DNA from: Deltaproteobacteria bacterium
Lineage (GTDB): Bacteria > Myxococcota_A > Polyangia > Polyangiales > JADJMO01
Assembly (NCBI GenBank): GCA_016182965.1
Contig: JACPFM010000044.1
Coordinates: 59,606-123,605, forward strand
DNA: 64,000 nucleotides
Direction of reading: 5' to 3'
The translations under genes were made by a program, and so were the position numbers. Shown one piece after another: positions 8,376-16,525 of the stretch. The stretch's first letter is position 1. Each line of letters begins with the position of its first letter. The notes under the pieces are model-generated. The model was given only the letters and a program-made list of their open reading frames with translations, ran no database searches and had not been told where the DNA came from.

Positions 8376-8442
8376 GCTACCGGGATCGGCAGTCCGCGGT
8401 GTGAGGTTCGTGTGACGCGGCTTGCGGCGCGAGCCCCGCAGC

Positions 8443-9948
8443 TCACCAGTGAAGCTGCAGGCGGCCGTCGCGGAGCGGCTCGCCGACGCCGGTCGCCTCC
8501 TCCGCGATCGTCGTCAGGATCCCCGTCAGCGGGCGGGCGACCGGATCGCGTCCGAACGCGAAGCGCTGAGTGCGTACGATCGCCAGATACGCGCGGTTCA
8601 GCGCGAGCGCCCGCGCGCGCGAGGGGGCGACGATGGCGGCGAGATCGTGCGACAGGGCTCGCAGCCTGGCCTCGTCGAGGGTGCCGCCGGGAAAGAAGCG
8701 CCCGAGGAGCTCGTCGTTCGCACGGAAGTCGTCGCCGCCGCCGGCCCTGCGGAAGTACTCGAGAGTCTCCGGCTCGGTGCGACCGCGCTGCGGCGCATCG
8801 GCCATCCCGCGGAGGTCCTGCCAGCGATAGCCGTCGCGTCCCGGCACCTTGCGCGCGAGCGAGAACGTCGAATCGACGGTCACACCCAGCGACGTGTGAC
8901 AGCCCATGCAGAAGCGATGCTCTTCCTCGGTCTGCAGGCGAAGACGCCCGCTCGCGTCTTCGATCCAGCCCTGGAGCTGCCATCCGAACGCGTTCTTGAG
9001 GCCGGCGGTCGGTGAACCGGCGTAGACCGGGACCTTGCCCTCGTCTTTCTCGTCGGCTTCCTTCTCGTAGGCGCGCTGTCTGCCCCAGGCGTCGACGCCG
9101 TGCGCCTTCTTCGCGTAGCGGACCTCCTTCATCCGTTTCGAGAGGAGGTTCGGCGCGTCGGGATCGAGGTAGCGGACCGTGTGCAACAGCTCGATACCGA
9201 TCGGGAGCACGAGCCGCTCGACCGCGATCCCGTGGGCGCCCCCGACGTAGCTCGCAGGCAGGTTCGCCTCGCCGCGCGCGACCCGCTCGAGGATCGCGAA
9301 GTTCTCGATGAGGTGTCGCCGCGACGGGACGCCTGCTTCGTCCGTCGCGAACGACTTCGGCAGGCGGACGAAGACGTCGCCGGCGCTCCCGTTGGTCGGC
9401 CAGAAGGCGCCCGGGAACGGCTTGTAACGGATCGCTCGCCAGGCGCTGCCGTCGCGCGCGAAGCCGTCTTCGTCGAAGCCCGCCGCGAAGTCGAGATCGG
9501 GGACGAAGCCCTCGAAGGCCGCGCCCCGGAGAGACTCGCGAAGCGGGTCGTAGTTGTCGCAGCGGATCCAGGCGAGCAGGTCGTCATCACCGATCGTGAC
9601 CTGCGGCGGAGGATCGAAGAGGTTCCTCCAGTGGTTCTCCCGCGCGAAATCGGAGAAGGAGTAAGTCGTCTGCAGATCCGCGTCGACGAGCGTGTTCGGA
9701 GGCTCGCCCGCGGTGTGGCAGGTCCAGCACGTGTTGCTCTTGCCGGTGAGCTTCGCGTAGCACTGCGGCGGGACGTTGGCCTCGACGTTGCGCGTCTTGC
9801 CGGCTGAGGCCCTCGCTTCGGCCGTAGGATCCCACGGCGGACGAGCGCTCGCGGACGCGGTCGGTCTGCGCGTCGAGATGGACGCCCCGGCGGCCGCCGC
9901 CGAGACGATGACGAAGATCGCGATCGGCCAGCGCCGCCGGGGGTCCAT
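8443..9948 (-). CDS. Exported diheme-type cytochrome c
   Basis: A 501-residue protein with an N-terminal hydrophobic segment (IAIFVIVSAAAAGASI) that would export or anchor it. Two heme c attachment motifs are visible: CWTCH at 74-78 and CMGCH at 347-351. The rest matches no enzyme I can name, though the layout (heme site near each end, long middle with conserved Trp and Asp) resembles large periplasmic cytochromes of myxobacteria and planctomycetes. It lies 26 bp after the PhoX-like gene on the same strand, so the two are probably co-transcribed, which would suggest electron transfer at the cell surface or periplasm. Function is uncertain. Confidence 0.8.
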   Translation of the reverse strand: MDPRRRWPIAIFVIVSAAAAGASISTRRPTASASARPPWDPTAEARASAGKTRNVEANVPPQCYAKLTGKSNTCWTCHTAGEPPNTLVDADLQTTYSFSDFARENHWRNLFDPPPQVTIGDDDLLAWIRCDNYDPLRESLRGAAFEGFVPDLDFAAGFDEDGFARDGSAWRAIRYKPFPGAFWPTNGSAGDVFVRLPKSFATDEAGVPSRRHLIENFAILERVARGEANLPASYVGGAHGIAVERLVLPIGIELLHTVRYLDPDAPNLLSKRMKEVRYAKKAHGVDAWGRQRAYEKEADEKDEGKVPVYAGSPTAGLKNAFGWQLQGWIEDASGRLRLQTEEEHRFCMGCHTSLGVTVDSTFSLARKVPGRDGYRWQDLRGMADAPQRGRTEPETLEYFRRAGGGDDFRANDELLGRFFPGGTLDEARLRALSHDLAAIVAPSRARALALNRAYLAIVRTQRFAFGRDPVARPLTGILTTIAEEATGVGEPLRDGRLQLHW

Positions 9949-9974
9949 CGTGCTTCCTCCCTGGGTGCGCGCGA

Positions 9975-12299
9975 TCAGCGCGAAGGCCAGCTGCTGAAGG
10001 TGTCCTCGCCCGGGTGCTGCACGTCGAAGAACAGGGTGCGCATGTCGGACGAGAACGCCGGACCGGTCGCCTCGGAGTCGCTCGGGCCGGCGACGATCCG
10101 GAAGGCCATCCCGAAGGTCGCGGTCTTGCCGCTGGGAGCCGTCTTGTGCGCCGGATCGACGTCCAGGTAGTACAGGCCGTCGGCGGTCTTGGCGGCTCCG
10201 AAGGCGCCGTCGGTGCCGAACCACACGCCGCCGTCTTTGTCGATCATGAGGTTGTCGGGGTTCGCGGTGCCCATGGTCGACCCGGTCGACGTGCCCTTCC
10301 ACACCCGGAAGAACTTGAACGTCGTCGAGCTGCCTGGCGTGCTCGGAGCAGACTCATCGATGGCGAAGATCGAACCGACCCTGTCGGGGCGGACCTTGGA
10401 CTCCGCGTCGAACTTGCTCGGGTCGAACAGCTTGCCGGACTGATCGAGCGCGGTCTTGCGGTTGTGGTTGGTGAACGCGACGTAGATCCGCGGCCTGCCA
10501 CTCGGGTCCTTGGGGTTCCACTCGATGTCCTCGGGACGATTGAGCTCCATCACGCCGACCTTCGCGCTCGCGGTGAACAGCGCGCGTCTGACGTCGAGAT
10601 CGGTCGGGAACCCCGCGAGGCCGTTCCACGACTTGTCCTTCAGCGCCTCGCCGACCGTCTTGGTCGCCGCGCCGAGCGCGGCCGCGTTCGGTGCGACGTC
10701 GGCGGAGTCGACGCCGAGCTTGATCCACCGCCCGGTTCCGGGCGCGTCCTCGGTCGGCGCGCCCCCGCCCACCAACGTGTCGCCGGTCAGGTTGTCGAGC
10801 CCTGCGAAGTGCGCGGCGTACACCGAGCCCTCGTCGAGCAGGGCGCGGATCTGCGCCTTGGTCATCCCGGTGGTGTAGACGTTCTTGCTGACGAACTTGT
10901 AGATCCGCCCGCCGCGGCGATCGTCGCTCGCGTAGAACACGATCGGCTCGTTCGGGAGGAGCTTCCAGTCGGCGTCGGTGACGAAGGCGGCGTTCTCCCA
11001 GCGGGCACGACCGAGCGCGCCGAGCTTCTTGTGGCCGTCGCCCGAGGCCGTCTTGCCCTCGTACTCGTCCGGAGCCTTGCCGGGATCGATCTCGACCATC
11101 CACCCGTAGCCGTCCCTTGCGTGGCGTGCGTTGGCCTCCGGCGTCCGACCGAACTCGCCCGCCGTGCTCGGCGAGTAGACGAACGCGACGTTGCCGCCCG
11201 GATCTGCGCCGGCGCCGACGACGAGCTTCTGGTCGCTGGTCCAGAAGCCCTCGAGATCACCGTAGTAGTCCTGCACGTTCTCTTCGGCGGAAAGGATCGT
11301 TCCCCACGGCGTCTGGGCTCCCGAGCAGTTGCCGGCGATGCCGGGGACCACGTTCGCGGGCAGCGCCGCCCCGAGGTCCGTCTTCTCGGGTGCCGAGAGG
11401 GACGCGCCGGTGAGCCGGGTGAGCGTGGCGCTCGTCGCATCGTAGCGGACGTTGCTGGCACCGCGATCGAGCGTCCACTCGCCGCTCGAAGGATCTCGCA
11501 CCACGTGGATCCACGAGCCTCCGACCTCTCGCTTCGATCGCTCGACGTAGCGCGCGAGATCGGTATCGCTCCAGCTGTTGCCGCGCGGATCTCCTTTGAT
11601 CAAGCCCCACCACGCGAGCTGCTCCGCGAGGAACGCCGACTGGCCGAGCGGCGCGGTGGTCGCGGTCGGCGGCGTGCCGGACACGTATTCGTGGTTCGCC
11701 CACATCCAAGCGGCATCGCCGCTTCCGTTCCACTGCGGCGGGGCGCCGGCCGTCGAGCTCCAGCCGTCACCGAAGTACGCGAGGTAATCTGCGTTCGCGC
11801 CGAAGCGTGGCGCGCCCGCGCTCGAATCCCACTTCAGGGGATCGAGCCACGACACCACCACGTTGATCGAGAGCCCGGTGATCGCGCGGACCGTGTCGGT
11901 GGTCGCGTGGGCGAGCGGAAACTGCACGCCGGCGGGGAGTGTCCCTGCGCCGTACTGCGCGACGCGCGCCTTCACGAACTCCGCGACGTTCTTGGCGCCC
12001 GTGCCGCCGTCGTCGAGGAACGAGAGCGCGACCAGCGACGATCGCGGATACCGCGCGTCCGGCGCGCTCTTCGCGCCGGGCCCGGTCACTCCGCTGGCTC
12101 CGGTCGGACCGGCCGCGCCGTCGGTGCCGCTCGGCCCCGCGGGTCCCGTCGCGCCCGGCGCTCCAGGCTCGCCCGTCGCACCCGGCGCACCCGTCGCGCC
12201 AGTCGCTCCGCTCGCCCCGTCGATGCCGTCCTTGCCGGAGCAGCTCACTGCAAAGGCGCTCATCGAGAGGAGCGCGGTGAAGAGATGACGTTTGCTCAT
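9975..12299 (-). CDS. PhoX-like (DUF839) lipoprotein with collagen-like N-terminus
   Basis: The signal peptide ends AFAVSC, so Cys20 is probably lipidated. Residues 22-75 form about 18 uninterrupted Gly-X-Y triplets rich in GAT, GAP and GPA, a collagen-like stalk. The remaining 700 residues are PhoX/DUF839-like: TPWGTILSAEENVQDYYGD, YGWMVEIDPG and MELNRPEDIEWNP are typical of this calcium- and iron-dependent alkaline phosphatase superfamily, in which one conserved group is phosphatase and others are untested. The role is therefore probably phosphate-ester hydrolysis at the cell surface. The ATG has a GGAGGA Shine-Dalgarno and overlaps (ATGA) the stop of a 40-codon ORF. The cytochrome gene follows in the same direction. 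Confidence 0.86.
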   Translation of the reverse strand: MSKRHLFTALLSMSAFAVSCSGKDGIDGASGATGATGAPGATGEPGAPGATGPAGPSGTDGAAGPTGASGVTGPGAKSAPDARYPRSSLVALSFLDDGGTGAKNVAEFVKARVAQYGAGTLPAGVQFPLAHATTDTVRAITGLSINVVVSWLDPLKWDSSAGAPRFGANADYLAYFGDGWSSTAGAPPQWNGSGDAAWMWANHEYVSGTPPTATTAPLGQSAFLAEQLAWWGLIKGDPRGNSWSDTDLARYVERSKREVGGSWIHVVRDPSSGEWTLDRGASNVRYDATSATLTRLTGASLSAPEKTDLGAALPANVVPGIAGNCSGAQTPWGTILSAEENVQDYYGDLEGFWTSDQKLVVGAGADPGGNVAFVYSPSTAGEFGRTPEANARHARDGYGWMVEIDPGKAPDEYEGKTASGDGHKKLGALGRARWENAAFVTDADWKLLPNEPIVFYASDDRRGGRIYKFVSKNVYTTGMTKAQIRALLDEGSVYAAHFAGLDNLTGDTLVGGGAPTEDAPGTGRWIKLGVDSADVAPNAAALGAATKTVGEALKDKSWNGLAGFPTDLDVRRALFTASAKVGVMELNRPEDIEWNPKDPSGRPRIYVAFTNHNRKTALDQSGKLFDPSKFDAESKVRPDRVGSIFAIDESAPSTPGSSTTFKFFRVWKGTSTGSTMGTANPDNLMIDKDGGVWFGTDGAFGAAKTADGLYYLDVDPAHKTAPSGKTATFGMAFRIVAGPSDSEATGPAFSSDMRTLFFDVQHPGEDTFSSWPSR

Positions 12300-12418
12300 G
12301 TGCCTGTCTTCCTCCGAGGCGCGGACGATGGAGGCTTCATGTGTCGGACCTGCGCGAGGTCGGTGAACACTCGGTGCCGATTGGGTGCTCCACAGATCCT
12401 GCACAAGTCGAGGATCAT
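12296..12418 (-). CDS. 40-residue Cys-motif micro-ORF, possible leader peptide
   Basis: The ORF starts MILDLCRICGAPNRHRVF and ends in a TGA that overlaps the ATG of the PhoX-like gene by four bases (ATGA). The first 20 codons lie in a 76-bp sequence that is duplicated at 14293-14368, where the same reading frame is open. The CxxC followed by His and basic residues could bind metal or be a translated regulatory leader. I know of no family with this sequence. The alternative is that the duplicated DNA, and not the peptide, is the functional unit. Confidence 0.4.
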   Translation of the reverse strand: MILDLCRICGAPNRHRVFTDLAQVRHMKPPSSAPRRKTGT

Positions 12419-12435
12419 GGCGCGCACGTGACGAC
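12360..12435. repeat. 76-bp duplicated element, copy 1
   Basis: This stretch is nearly identical to 14293-14368, in the same orientation, 1933 bp away. Four bases differ: one at 12409 and three at 12425-12427. The first 65 bp carry a single mismatch. Copy 1 lies upstream of both the reverse-strand PhoX-like gene and the forward beta-barrel gene. On the reverse strand it encodes the start of the CRICG micro-ORF. Confidence 0.9.
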
Positions 12436-12540
12436 GCGAAGTCGGAGTTGTGCCGCTCGACGGGCGACGTGGCGCTCGGCGACCACGATCTGTCGCCTGC
12501 GGCCACGGTCTGCGGCCGGCCGAGACGTCACCCTCTCGGC

Positions 12541-13164
12541 ATGTCGACGCTGCACAAGCCCTCTCTCCTCGTCGCTCTCGCGCTCGCAACCACCCTCACC
12601 GGCGCCGCACGCGCCGAGCCGGTCCCGGCCGCACCGTCGCCCCAGCCGTGGCGATGGGGCGGATTCGTCGAGGACGATCTGGGCGTTCTCCTCATGTCCG
12701 GCGGCGTGGGCCTGTTCGCCGGGCCCACGTACGGCCCGCTGCGCGCCGGGGCCGGGTTCTACCGCTTCGACTCGCCGTTTCGCGCGCTGAGCGGCGCGCC
12801 CGAGGGGTTCGAGCTGAAGGTGGATGCCATCCTGGCGGGCGACCTGACCTGGCACTTCGCGAGCGACCGCATCGAAGGACCGTACGTGAAGGCCGTCGTC
12901 CAGGCGAAGAGTCAGCGCGTCGAGAACCTCGAGAGCGGCGCGCGCCGATCGCTGTCGTCCTTCCTGGTCGGGCCGGAGATCGGCTGGACGATCCGCGTGC
13001 GCGGAGGGCTGTACCTCGCACCGCGCCTGGGCGCGCTCTACTACGCCGTGAGGCCGCAGGGGCCCGACAATCGGCCGGTCGAGATCGGCGGCAAGCCGTA
13101 CGACAACGACCACCACAAGACGTTCGATCTCTACGCGACGCTGGGGATCGGCTATGCGTTCTGA
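12541..13164 (+). CDS. Outer-membrane beta-barrel protein (hypothetical)
   Basis: The 207-residue protein has a clear signal peptide (MSTLHKPSLLVALALATTL ending ARAEP). The mature part has alternating hydrophobic and glycine/aromatic strands (GVGLFAGPTYGPLRAGAGFY, GLYLAPRLGALYYAV) and ends with Phe in TLGIGYAF, the pattern of a small outer-membrane barrel. No specific family is recognised. It is transcribed away from the PhoX-like gene. It is followed by an AraC regulator on the same strand, 23 bp downstream, which may control it. Confidence 0.72.
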   Translation: MSTLHKPSLLVALALATTLTGAARAEPVPAAPSPQPWRWGGFVEDDLGVLLMSGGVGLFAGPTYGPLRAGAGFYRFDSPFRALSGAPEGFELKVDAILAGDLTWHFASDRIEGPYVKAVVQAKSQRVENLESGARRSLSSFLVGPEIGWTIRVRGGLYLAPRLGALYYAVRPQGPDNRPVEIGGKPYDNDHHKTFDLYATLGIGYAF

Positions 13165-13187
13165 GCGCGGTGCCGACCCGGACGGTC

Positions 13188-14207
13188 ATGAACGCAGATG
13201 CCCGCTACACCGTCGCGAGTGCGAGCGTCCTCGCCCTCGTCCGGTTCGCCGATGCGCGCGGTCTCGGCACGGGTGACCTGCTGGCCCGCGCCGGCGTGAG
13301 CGGGGCCGATCTCGTGGACGTCGACGGCCGCATCGGGCAGGCAGCCTACAACAAGCTCTTCGAGGCGCTGACGGATCGGAGCGGCGACGCCGACTTCGGC
13401 CTCCATTTCGCCGAGTCGTCCAGCCCCGACGCGTTCCACGTCGTGGGGCAGCTCGCGATCCGAGCGGCCACCCTCGGCGAGGCCCTCGACCGCGTCGCGC
13501 GCTACTCCCGCATCGTCCACGACGCGGGGCGCGTGGAGGTCGAGCGATCGGGTGACACGCTGGTGGTCCATCCCGGTTGTCGCGGCCTCGCGCACGACGT
13601 GCCGCGCCAGGTCGCGGAGTACTCGGCCGCCTCGCTCGTCGTCGTCGCTCGGCGCATCACGCGCGCGGCGATCGCTCCGGCCCGCGTCGGGTTCCGGCAC
13701 GCACGACCCGCGTCGATCGGCGAGCACCGGCGGGTTTTCGGCATCACCCCGATGTTCGGCGAGCAGGAGACGACGGTTGTCTTCGAAGCGGCCACCGCCG
13801 ATATCCCGATCGCCGGCGCCGATCCGACGCTCTCGAGCTTGCTCGAGCACCTCGCTCGGGGTCTGCTCGAGAGACTGGGCGAGGACGACGATCTCGTCGC
13901 GCGCGTGCAGACCGAGATCGCCAAGCACCTCGAGCGCGGCGCTCCGGATCTCGACGCGCTGGCGCGTAGGCTCGGGATGAGCGGTCGCACCTTGCAGCGC
14001 AGGCTGGCAGCGTTCGAGACTACCTTCCAGGAGGTCGTCGATTCCGTACGGCGGCGATGCGCCGAGCGGTACATCCGCGACGCGCGACTCTCGCTGCACG
14101 AGATCGCGTTCCTCCTGGGCTTCTCCGATCCGAGCAACTTTCATCGCGCGTTCCGTCGTTGGTTCGGCGTGACACCCGCCCAGCTCCGACGCGGCGAGCG
14201 GTCGTAG
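13188..14207 (+). CDS. AraC-family regulator with arabinose-binding-like N-domain
   Basis: A 339-residue protein. Residues 1-220 match the N-terminal domain of the OruR/GadX-like AraC group, with GDADFGLHFAE and AFHVVGQLAIRAATLGEALDR being typical. The last 100 residues are an AraC HTH pair: DLDALARRLGMSGRTLQRRL and LSLHEIAFLLGFSDPSNFHR followed by AFRRWFGVTPAQLR. It is expected to be a ligand-responsive transcriptional activator, with an unknown inducer. It follows the beta-barrel gene closely, and its target may be that gene or itself. Confidence 0.93.
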   Translation: MNADARYTVASASVLALVRFADARGLGTGDLLARAGVSGADLVDVDGRIGQAAYNKLFEALTDRSGDADFGLHFAESSSPDAFHVVGQLAIRAATLGEALDRVARYSRIVHDAGRVEVERSGDTLVVHPGCRGLAHDVPRQVAEYSAASLVVVARRITRAAIAPARVGFRHARPASIGEHRRVFGITPMFGEQETTVVFEAATADIPIAGADPTLSSLLEHLARGLLERLGEDDDLVARVQTEIAKHLERGAPDLDALARRLGMSGRTLQRRLAAFETTFQEVVDSVRRRCAERYIRDARLSLHEIAFLLGFSDPSNFHRAFRRWFGVTPAQLRRGERS

Positions 14208-14270
14208 AACCCCGCGTGCGGGCACTCGTCGACGCTGTCGGCCTGGTCTCGCTGCCGTCCCCCGCCGGGA

Positions 14271-14351
14271 TCATGACGTTCCATCACCACCCTCGGTGAA
14301 CACTCGGTGCCGATTGGGTGCTCCACAGATCCTGCACAAGTTGAGGATCAT
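14271..14351 (-). CDS. Second Cys-motif micro-ORF (26 residues)
   Basis: This ORF starts MILNLCRICGAPNRHRVF, sharing the first 19 residues with the micro-ORF at 12296-12418 except D to N at position 4, then diverges and stops after 26 residues. It lies in copy 2 of the 76-bp duplication. No downstream gene on this strand is close, since the AraC gene is convergent. It could therefore be a decayed copy or a by-product of a regulatory DNA repeat. Confidence 0.25.
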   Translation of the reverse strand: MILNLCRICGAPNRHRVFTEGGDGTS

Positions 14352-14368
14352 GGCGCGATGGTGACGAC
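14293..14368. repeat. 76-bp duplicated element, copy 2
   Basis: Copy 2 of the element at 12360-12435, in the same orientation. It lies between the end of the AraC gene and the small zinc-ribbon gene starting at 14485, about 115 bp upstream of that gene. Sequence identity stops abruptly at both edges, which argues for a defined unit. Confidence 0.9.
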
Positions 14369-14484
14369 CCTGAGCCGGTTGGCCGCGCCCATCGTCGTCG
14401 CCGGACGACGCAGTCTTCGATGTCGCGGACAGTTCGCTAGGTCGACGCGCGGACTACACGACGAAGACGCATGCTGCGGGGGCC

Positions 14485-14619
14485 ATGTACGATCACGCTC
14501 TCGCGTGCCCGCGCTGCCGCTCGGCCACCATCTTCACCGCCGACTCGACCTACCCGCGCCGGTGCGCGCGCTGCGACGCCATCCTGAGCGTGACCGGTGC
14601 AGCTCCTCGGCGACGGTGA
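14485..14619 (+). CDS. 44-residue zinc-ribbon protein
   Basis: The ORF carries CPRC followed 18 residues later by CARC, an obvious treble-clef or zinc-ribbon metal site, with ATIFTADSTYPRRC between. It is clearly a paralogue of the reverse-strand protein at 31518-31703, which has CRSC, ATIFSPDATYPRRC and CSTC at the same spacing. Conservation between two distant copies supports a real protein. Function is unknown; small zinc ribbons of this size can bind nucleic acid or protein. It is too short for many gene finders. Confidence 0.65.
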   Translation: MYDHALACPRCRSATIFTADSTYPRRCARCDAILSVTGAAPRRR

Positions 14620-14825
14620 GCTCGAGGTTTCAGACGCCGAGCTCGATCTCCCGGTCGCCGCCTCGCCCTGATCAACGGTGCGCGTGCGCGCCGCCAACGG
14701 TCCGCGCGCGGCTCCGCGTCGCGGCGCTCGGGCGGCGTCAGCCGGCGTGACAACCGGGAAACATCTTCGCGACGACGGACGGCAGGCTCGCTGGCGCGCG
14801 GCCCGTCGTGCTTGGCTGCGGCTCA

Positions 14826-14981
14826 ATGGACGCCGCCATCCACGAGCGAAGTGACCGCTCGCAGTTCGTGTTCCCGTTGTCGCTCATCGTGATCGCGGCC
14901 GCGATCGTCGCACTGCTCGTCCACCGAATCGGGCCGCCGCCGAGCGGGGAGACGCCGACGATCCTCCCCTTCGCCGGGTAA
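14826..14981 (+). CDS. 51-residue single-pass membrane protein (hypothetical)
   Basis: The ORF encodes a charged N-terminus (MDAAIHERSDRSQ), one strong transmembrane helix (FVFPLSLIVIAAAIVALLV) and a proline-rich end. Codon third positions fit the genome. It lies just upstream of uppP with a 58-bp gap. No family is recognised. The design resembles the small protein at 497-637. Confidence 0.5.
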   Translation: MDAAIHERSDRSQFVFPLSLIVIAAAIVALLVHRIGPPPSGETPTILPFAG

Positions 14982-15039
14982 CCGATTTCGCGTTCGCCTG
15001 CGCGTCCGCGTCGGCGTGTGGTAACTACTCGCCACCCCG

Positions 15040-15852
15040 ATGCCCCTCTGGACGGCCGCCATCCTCGGGATCGTCGAGGGGCTCACCGAGTTCCTGCCGA
15101 TCTCCTCGACCGGCCACCTCATCCTGGCGGCGCACCTCCTCGGGCAGCACGACGAGGCCGCGAAGTCGTTCGAGATCGTCATCCAGCTCGGGGCGATCCT
15201 CGCGGTGCTCGTCCACTTCCGAAGGCTCCTCGCGCTGCGCGTCGCGGGGCTCTTCCGCCGTGATCCGGCGTCGCTGCGGCTGCTCTGGGTCATCGTCGCG
15301 GCGTTCCTGCCGACCGCGGTCGCGGGGCTGCTCCTGCGCAAGGTGATCAAGCGCCACCTCTTCGGTCCGTGGCCGGTGGCCCTGGCGCTCATCGTCGGCG
15401 GTGTCGTGATGATCGCCGGCGAGATCGCGCTCGCGCGTCGTCCGCGCCAGGAGCTCCACGAGCTCGAGGCGGTGACCCCGCGCCAGGGGTTCGTCATCGG
15501 CGTCGCGCAGTGCTTCTCGCTGTGGCCGGGGACCTCGCGGGCGATGACCACGCTGCTCGCCGGCCGCTTCCTCGGCCTCGATCCGCGCACGTCGGCGGAG
15601 GTGTCGTTCCTGCTCGCGATCCCCGTGCTCGGCGCGGCGACCGCCCTCGATCTCTACAAGGACGGAAGGGCTCTCCTCGCGACCAGCGACGCGCGCGCCG
15701 CCCTCGCCGTCGGGTTCGTCACCTCGTTCGTGGTCGCCTGGGTGGCCATCGGGTGGTTCCTCGGCTTCCTGCGCAAGCGCGGCCTGCAGGGGTTCGGGTG
15801 GTACCGCATCGCCCTCGGAATCGCGGTCTTCCTGCTGATCCCGCGGCCTTGA
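15040..15852 (+). CDS. uppP: Undecaprenyl-diphosphatase UppP (BacA)
   Basis: The 270-residue, eight-helix membrane protein carries both UppP signature regions: GIVEGLTEFLPISSTGHLIL at residues 10-30, containing the catalytic (E/Q)xxxE-type site, and SLWPGTSRAM, the PGxSRSxxT-like motif. It removes a phosphate from undecaprenyl diphosphate on the outer face of the inner membrane so the lipid carrier can be reused for peptidoglycan and surface polysaccharide. Overexpression in other bacteria gives bacitracin resistance. It precedes the DUF47-pit pair by 48 bp. The reaction releases phosphate, but that is not proof of a shared role. Confidence 0.96.
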   Translation: MPLWTAAILGIVEGLTEFLPISSTGHLILAAHLLGQHDEAAKSFEIVIQLGAILAVLVHFRRLLALRVAGLFRRDPASLRLLWVIVAAFLPTAVAGLLLRKVIKRHLFGPWPVALALIVGGVVMIAGEIALARRPRQELHELEAVTPRQGFVIGVAQCFSLWPGTSRAMTTLLAGRFLGLDPRTSAEVSFLLAIPVLGAATALDLYKDGRALLATSDARAALAVGFVTSFVVAWVAIGWFLGFLRKRGLQGFGWYRIALGIAVFLLIPRP

Positions 15853-15867
15853 TTACCCCCGGCTTCC

Positions 15868-15878
15868 CGCTTAGGGTC
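15868..15878 (+). promoter_or_regulatory. -10-like element CGCTTAGGGTC before the pit operon
   Basis: This 11-mer occurs 23 bp before the DUF47 start and again at 19024-19034, just before pstB. TTAGGGT resembles a degenerate -10 hexamer of high-GC myxobacterial promoters. The match at two phosphate-transport operons suggests shared promoter use. Confidence 0.35.
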
Positions 15879-15900
15879 GCGCCGCGCCGAGGAGGCCGTC

Positions 15901-16524
15901 ATGTTCGGCAAATCCAAAACCGACGACCTGTTCTTCAATGCGTTCGTGCAGCACGGGAGGTCGACGCTCGAGGCTGCCAAGCTCACGCGCTCCCTGTTCG
16001 ACGAGCTCGAGAACGCGAACGATCTCGCGCGGGCCATCTCCGAGGCGGAGCACGTGGGCGACAAGATCACTCACGAGACGATCAAGCGCCTCCACGAGAC
16101 GTGGATCACCCCCTTCGATCGCGGCGACATCCACGCCCTCATCGCCCGCATGGACGACGTGCTCGACCTCACCGAGGCCGTCGCCGAGCGCGTGGTGCTC
16201 TTCGAGATGAAGAACGCGCAACCCGACGCGAAGGAGCTCGCCGATCTCCTCGTCAAGTGCTGCGAGGCGATCGTCCGCGCGACCGAGCTCCTGCCGAACC
16301 TCAAGCAGTCCAAGGAGCTGCTCGATCTCTGCGTGCAGATCGGCAAGTACGAGAACGACGCCGACACCGTGTACCGAAGGGCCATCGCGGCGCTGTTCAA
16401 GCCAGGGAGCGACCCGCTCGAGGTCATGAAGTGGCGCGACATCTACGACGCCCTCGAGACCGCGACCGACCGATGCGCCGACGTCGCGAACGTGATCGAA
16501 GGGGTCGTCCTGGAGTTCGCCTGA
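15901..16524 (+). CDS. DUF47/PhoU-like partner of the Pit transporter
   Basis: The 207-residue helical protein is a PhoU-like DUF47 (TIGR00153) member: the repeated pattern EAEHVGDKITHETIKRLHETWITPFDRGDI and the later ADVANVIEGVVLEFA are diagnostic. These proteins are coded next to Pit permeases and are thought to control or stabilise phosphate transport, by analogy to PhoU. The start follows a GAGGAGG Shine-Dalgarno. The stop is one base from the pit start, so the two are one transcriptional and probably translational unit. Confidence 0.94.
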   Translation: MFGKSKTDDLFFNAFVQHGRSTLEAAKLTRSLFDELENANDLARAISEAEHVGDKITHETIKRLHETWITPFDRGDIHALIARMDDVLDLTEAVAERVVLFEMKNAQPDAKELADLLVKCCEAIVRATELLPNLKQSKELLDLCVQIGKYENDADTVYRRAIAALFKPGSDPLEVMKWRDIYDALETATDRCADVANVIEGVVLEFA

Positions 16525-16525
16525 G

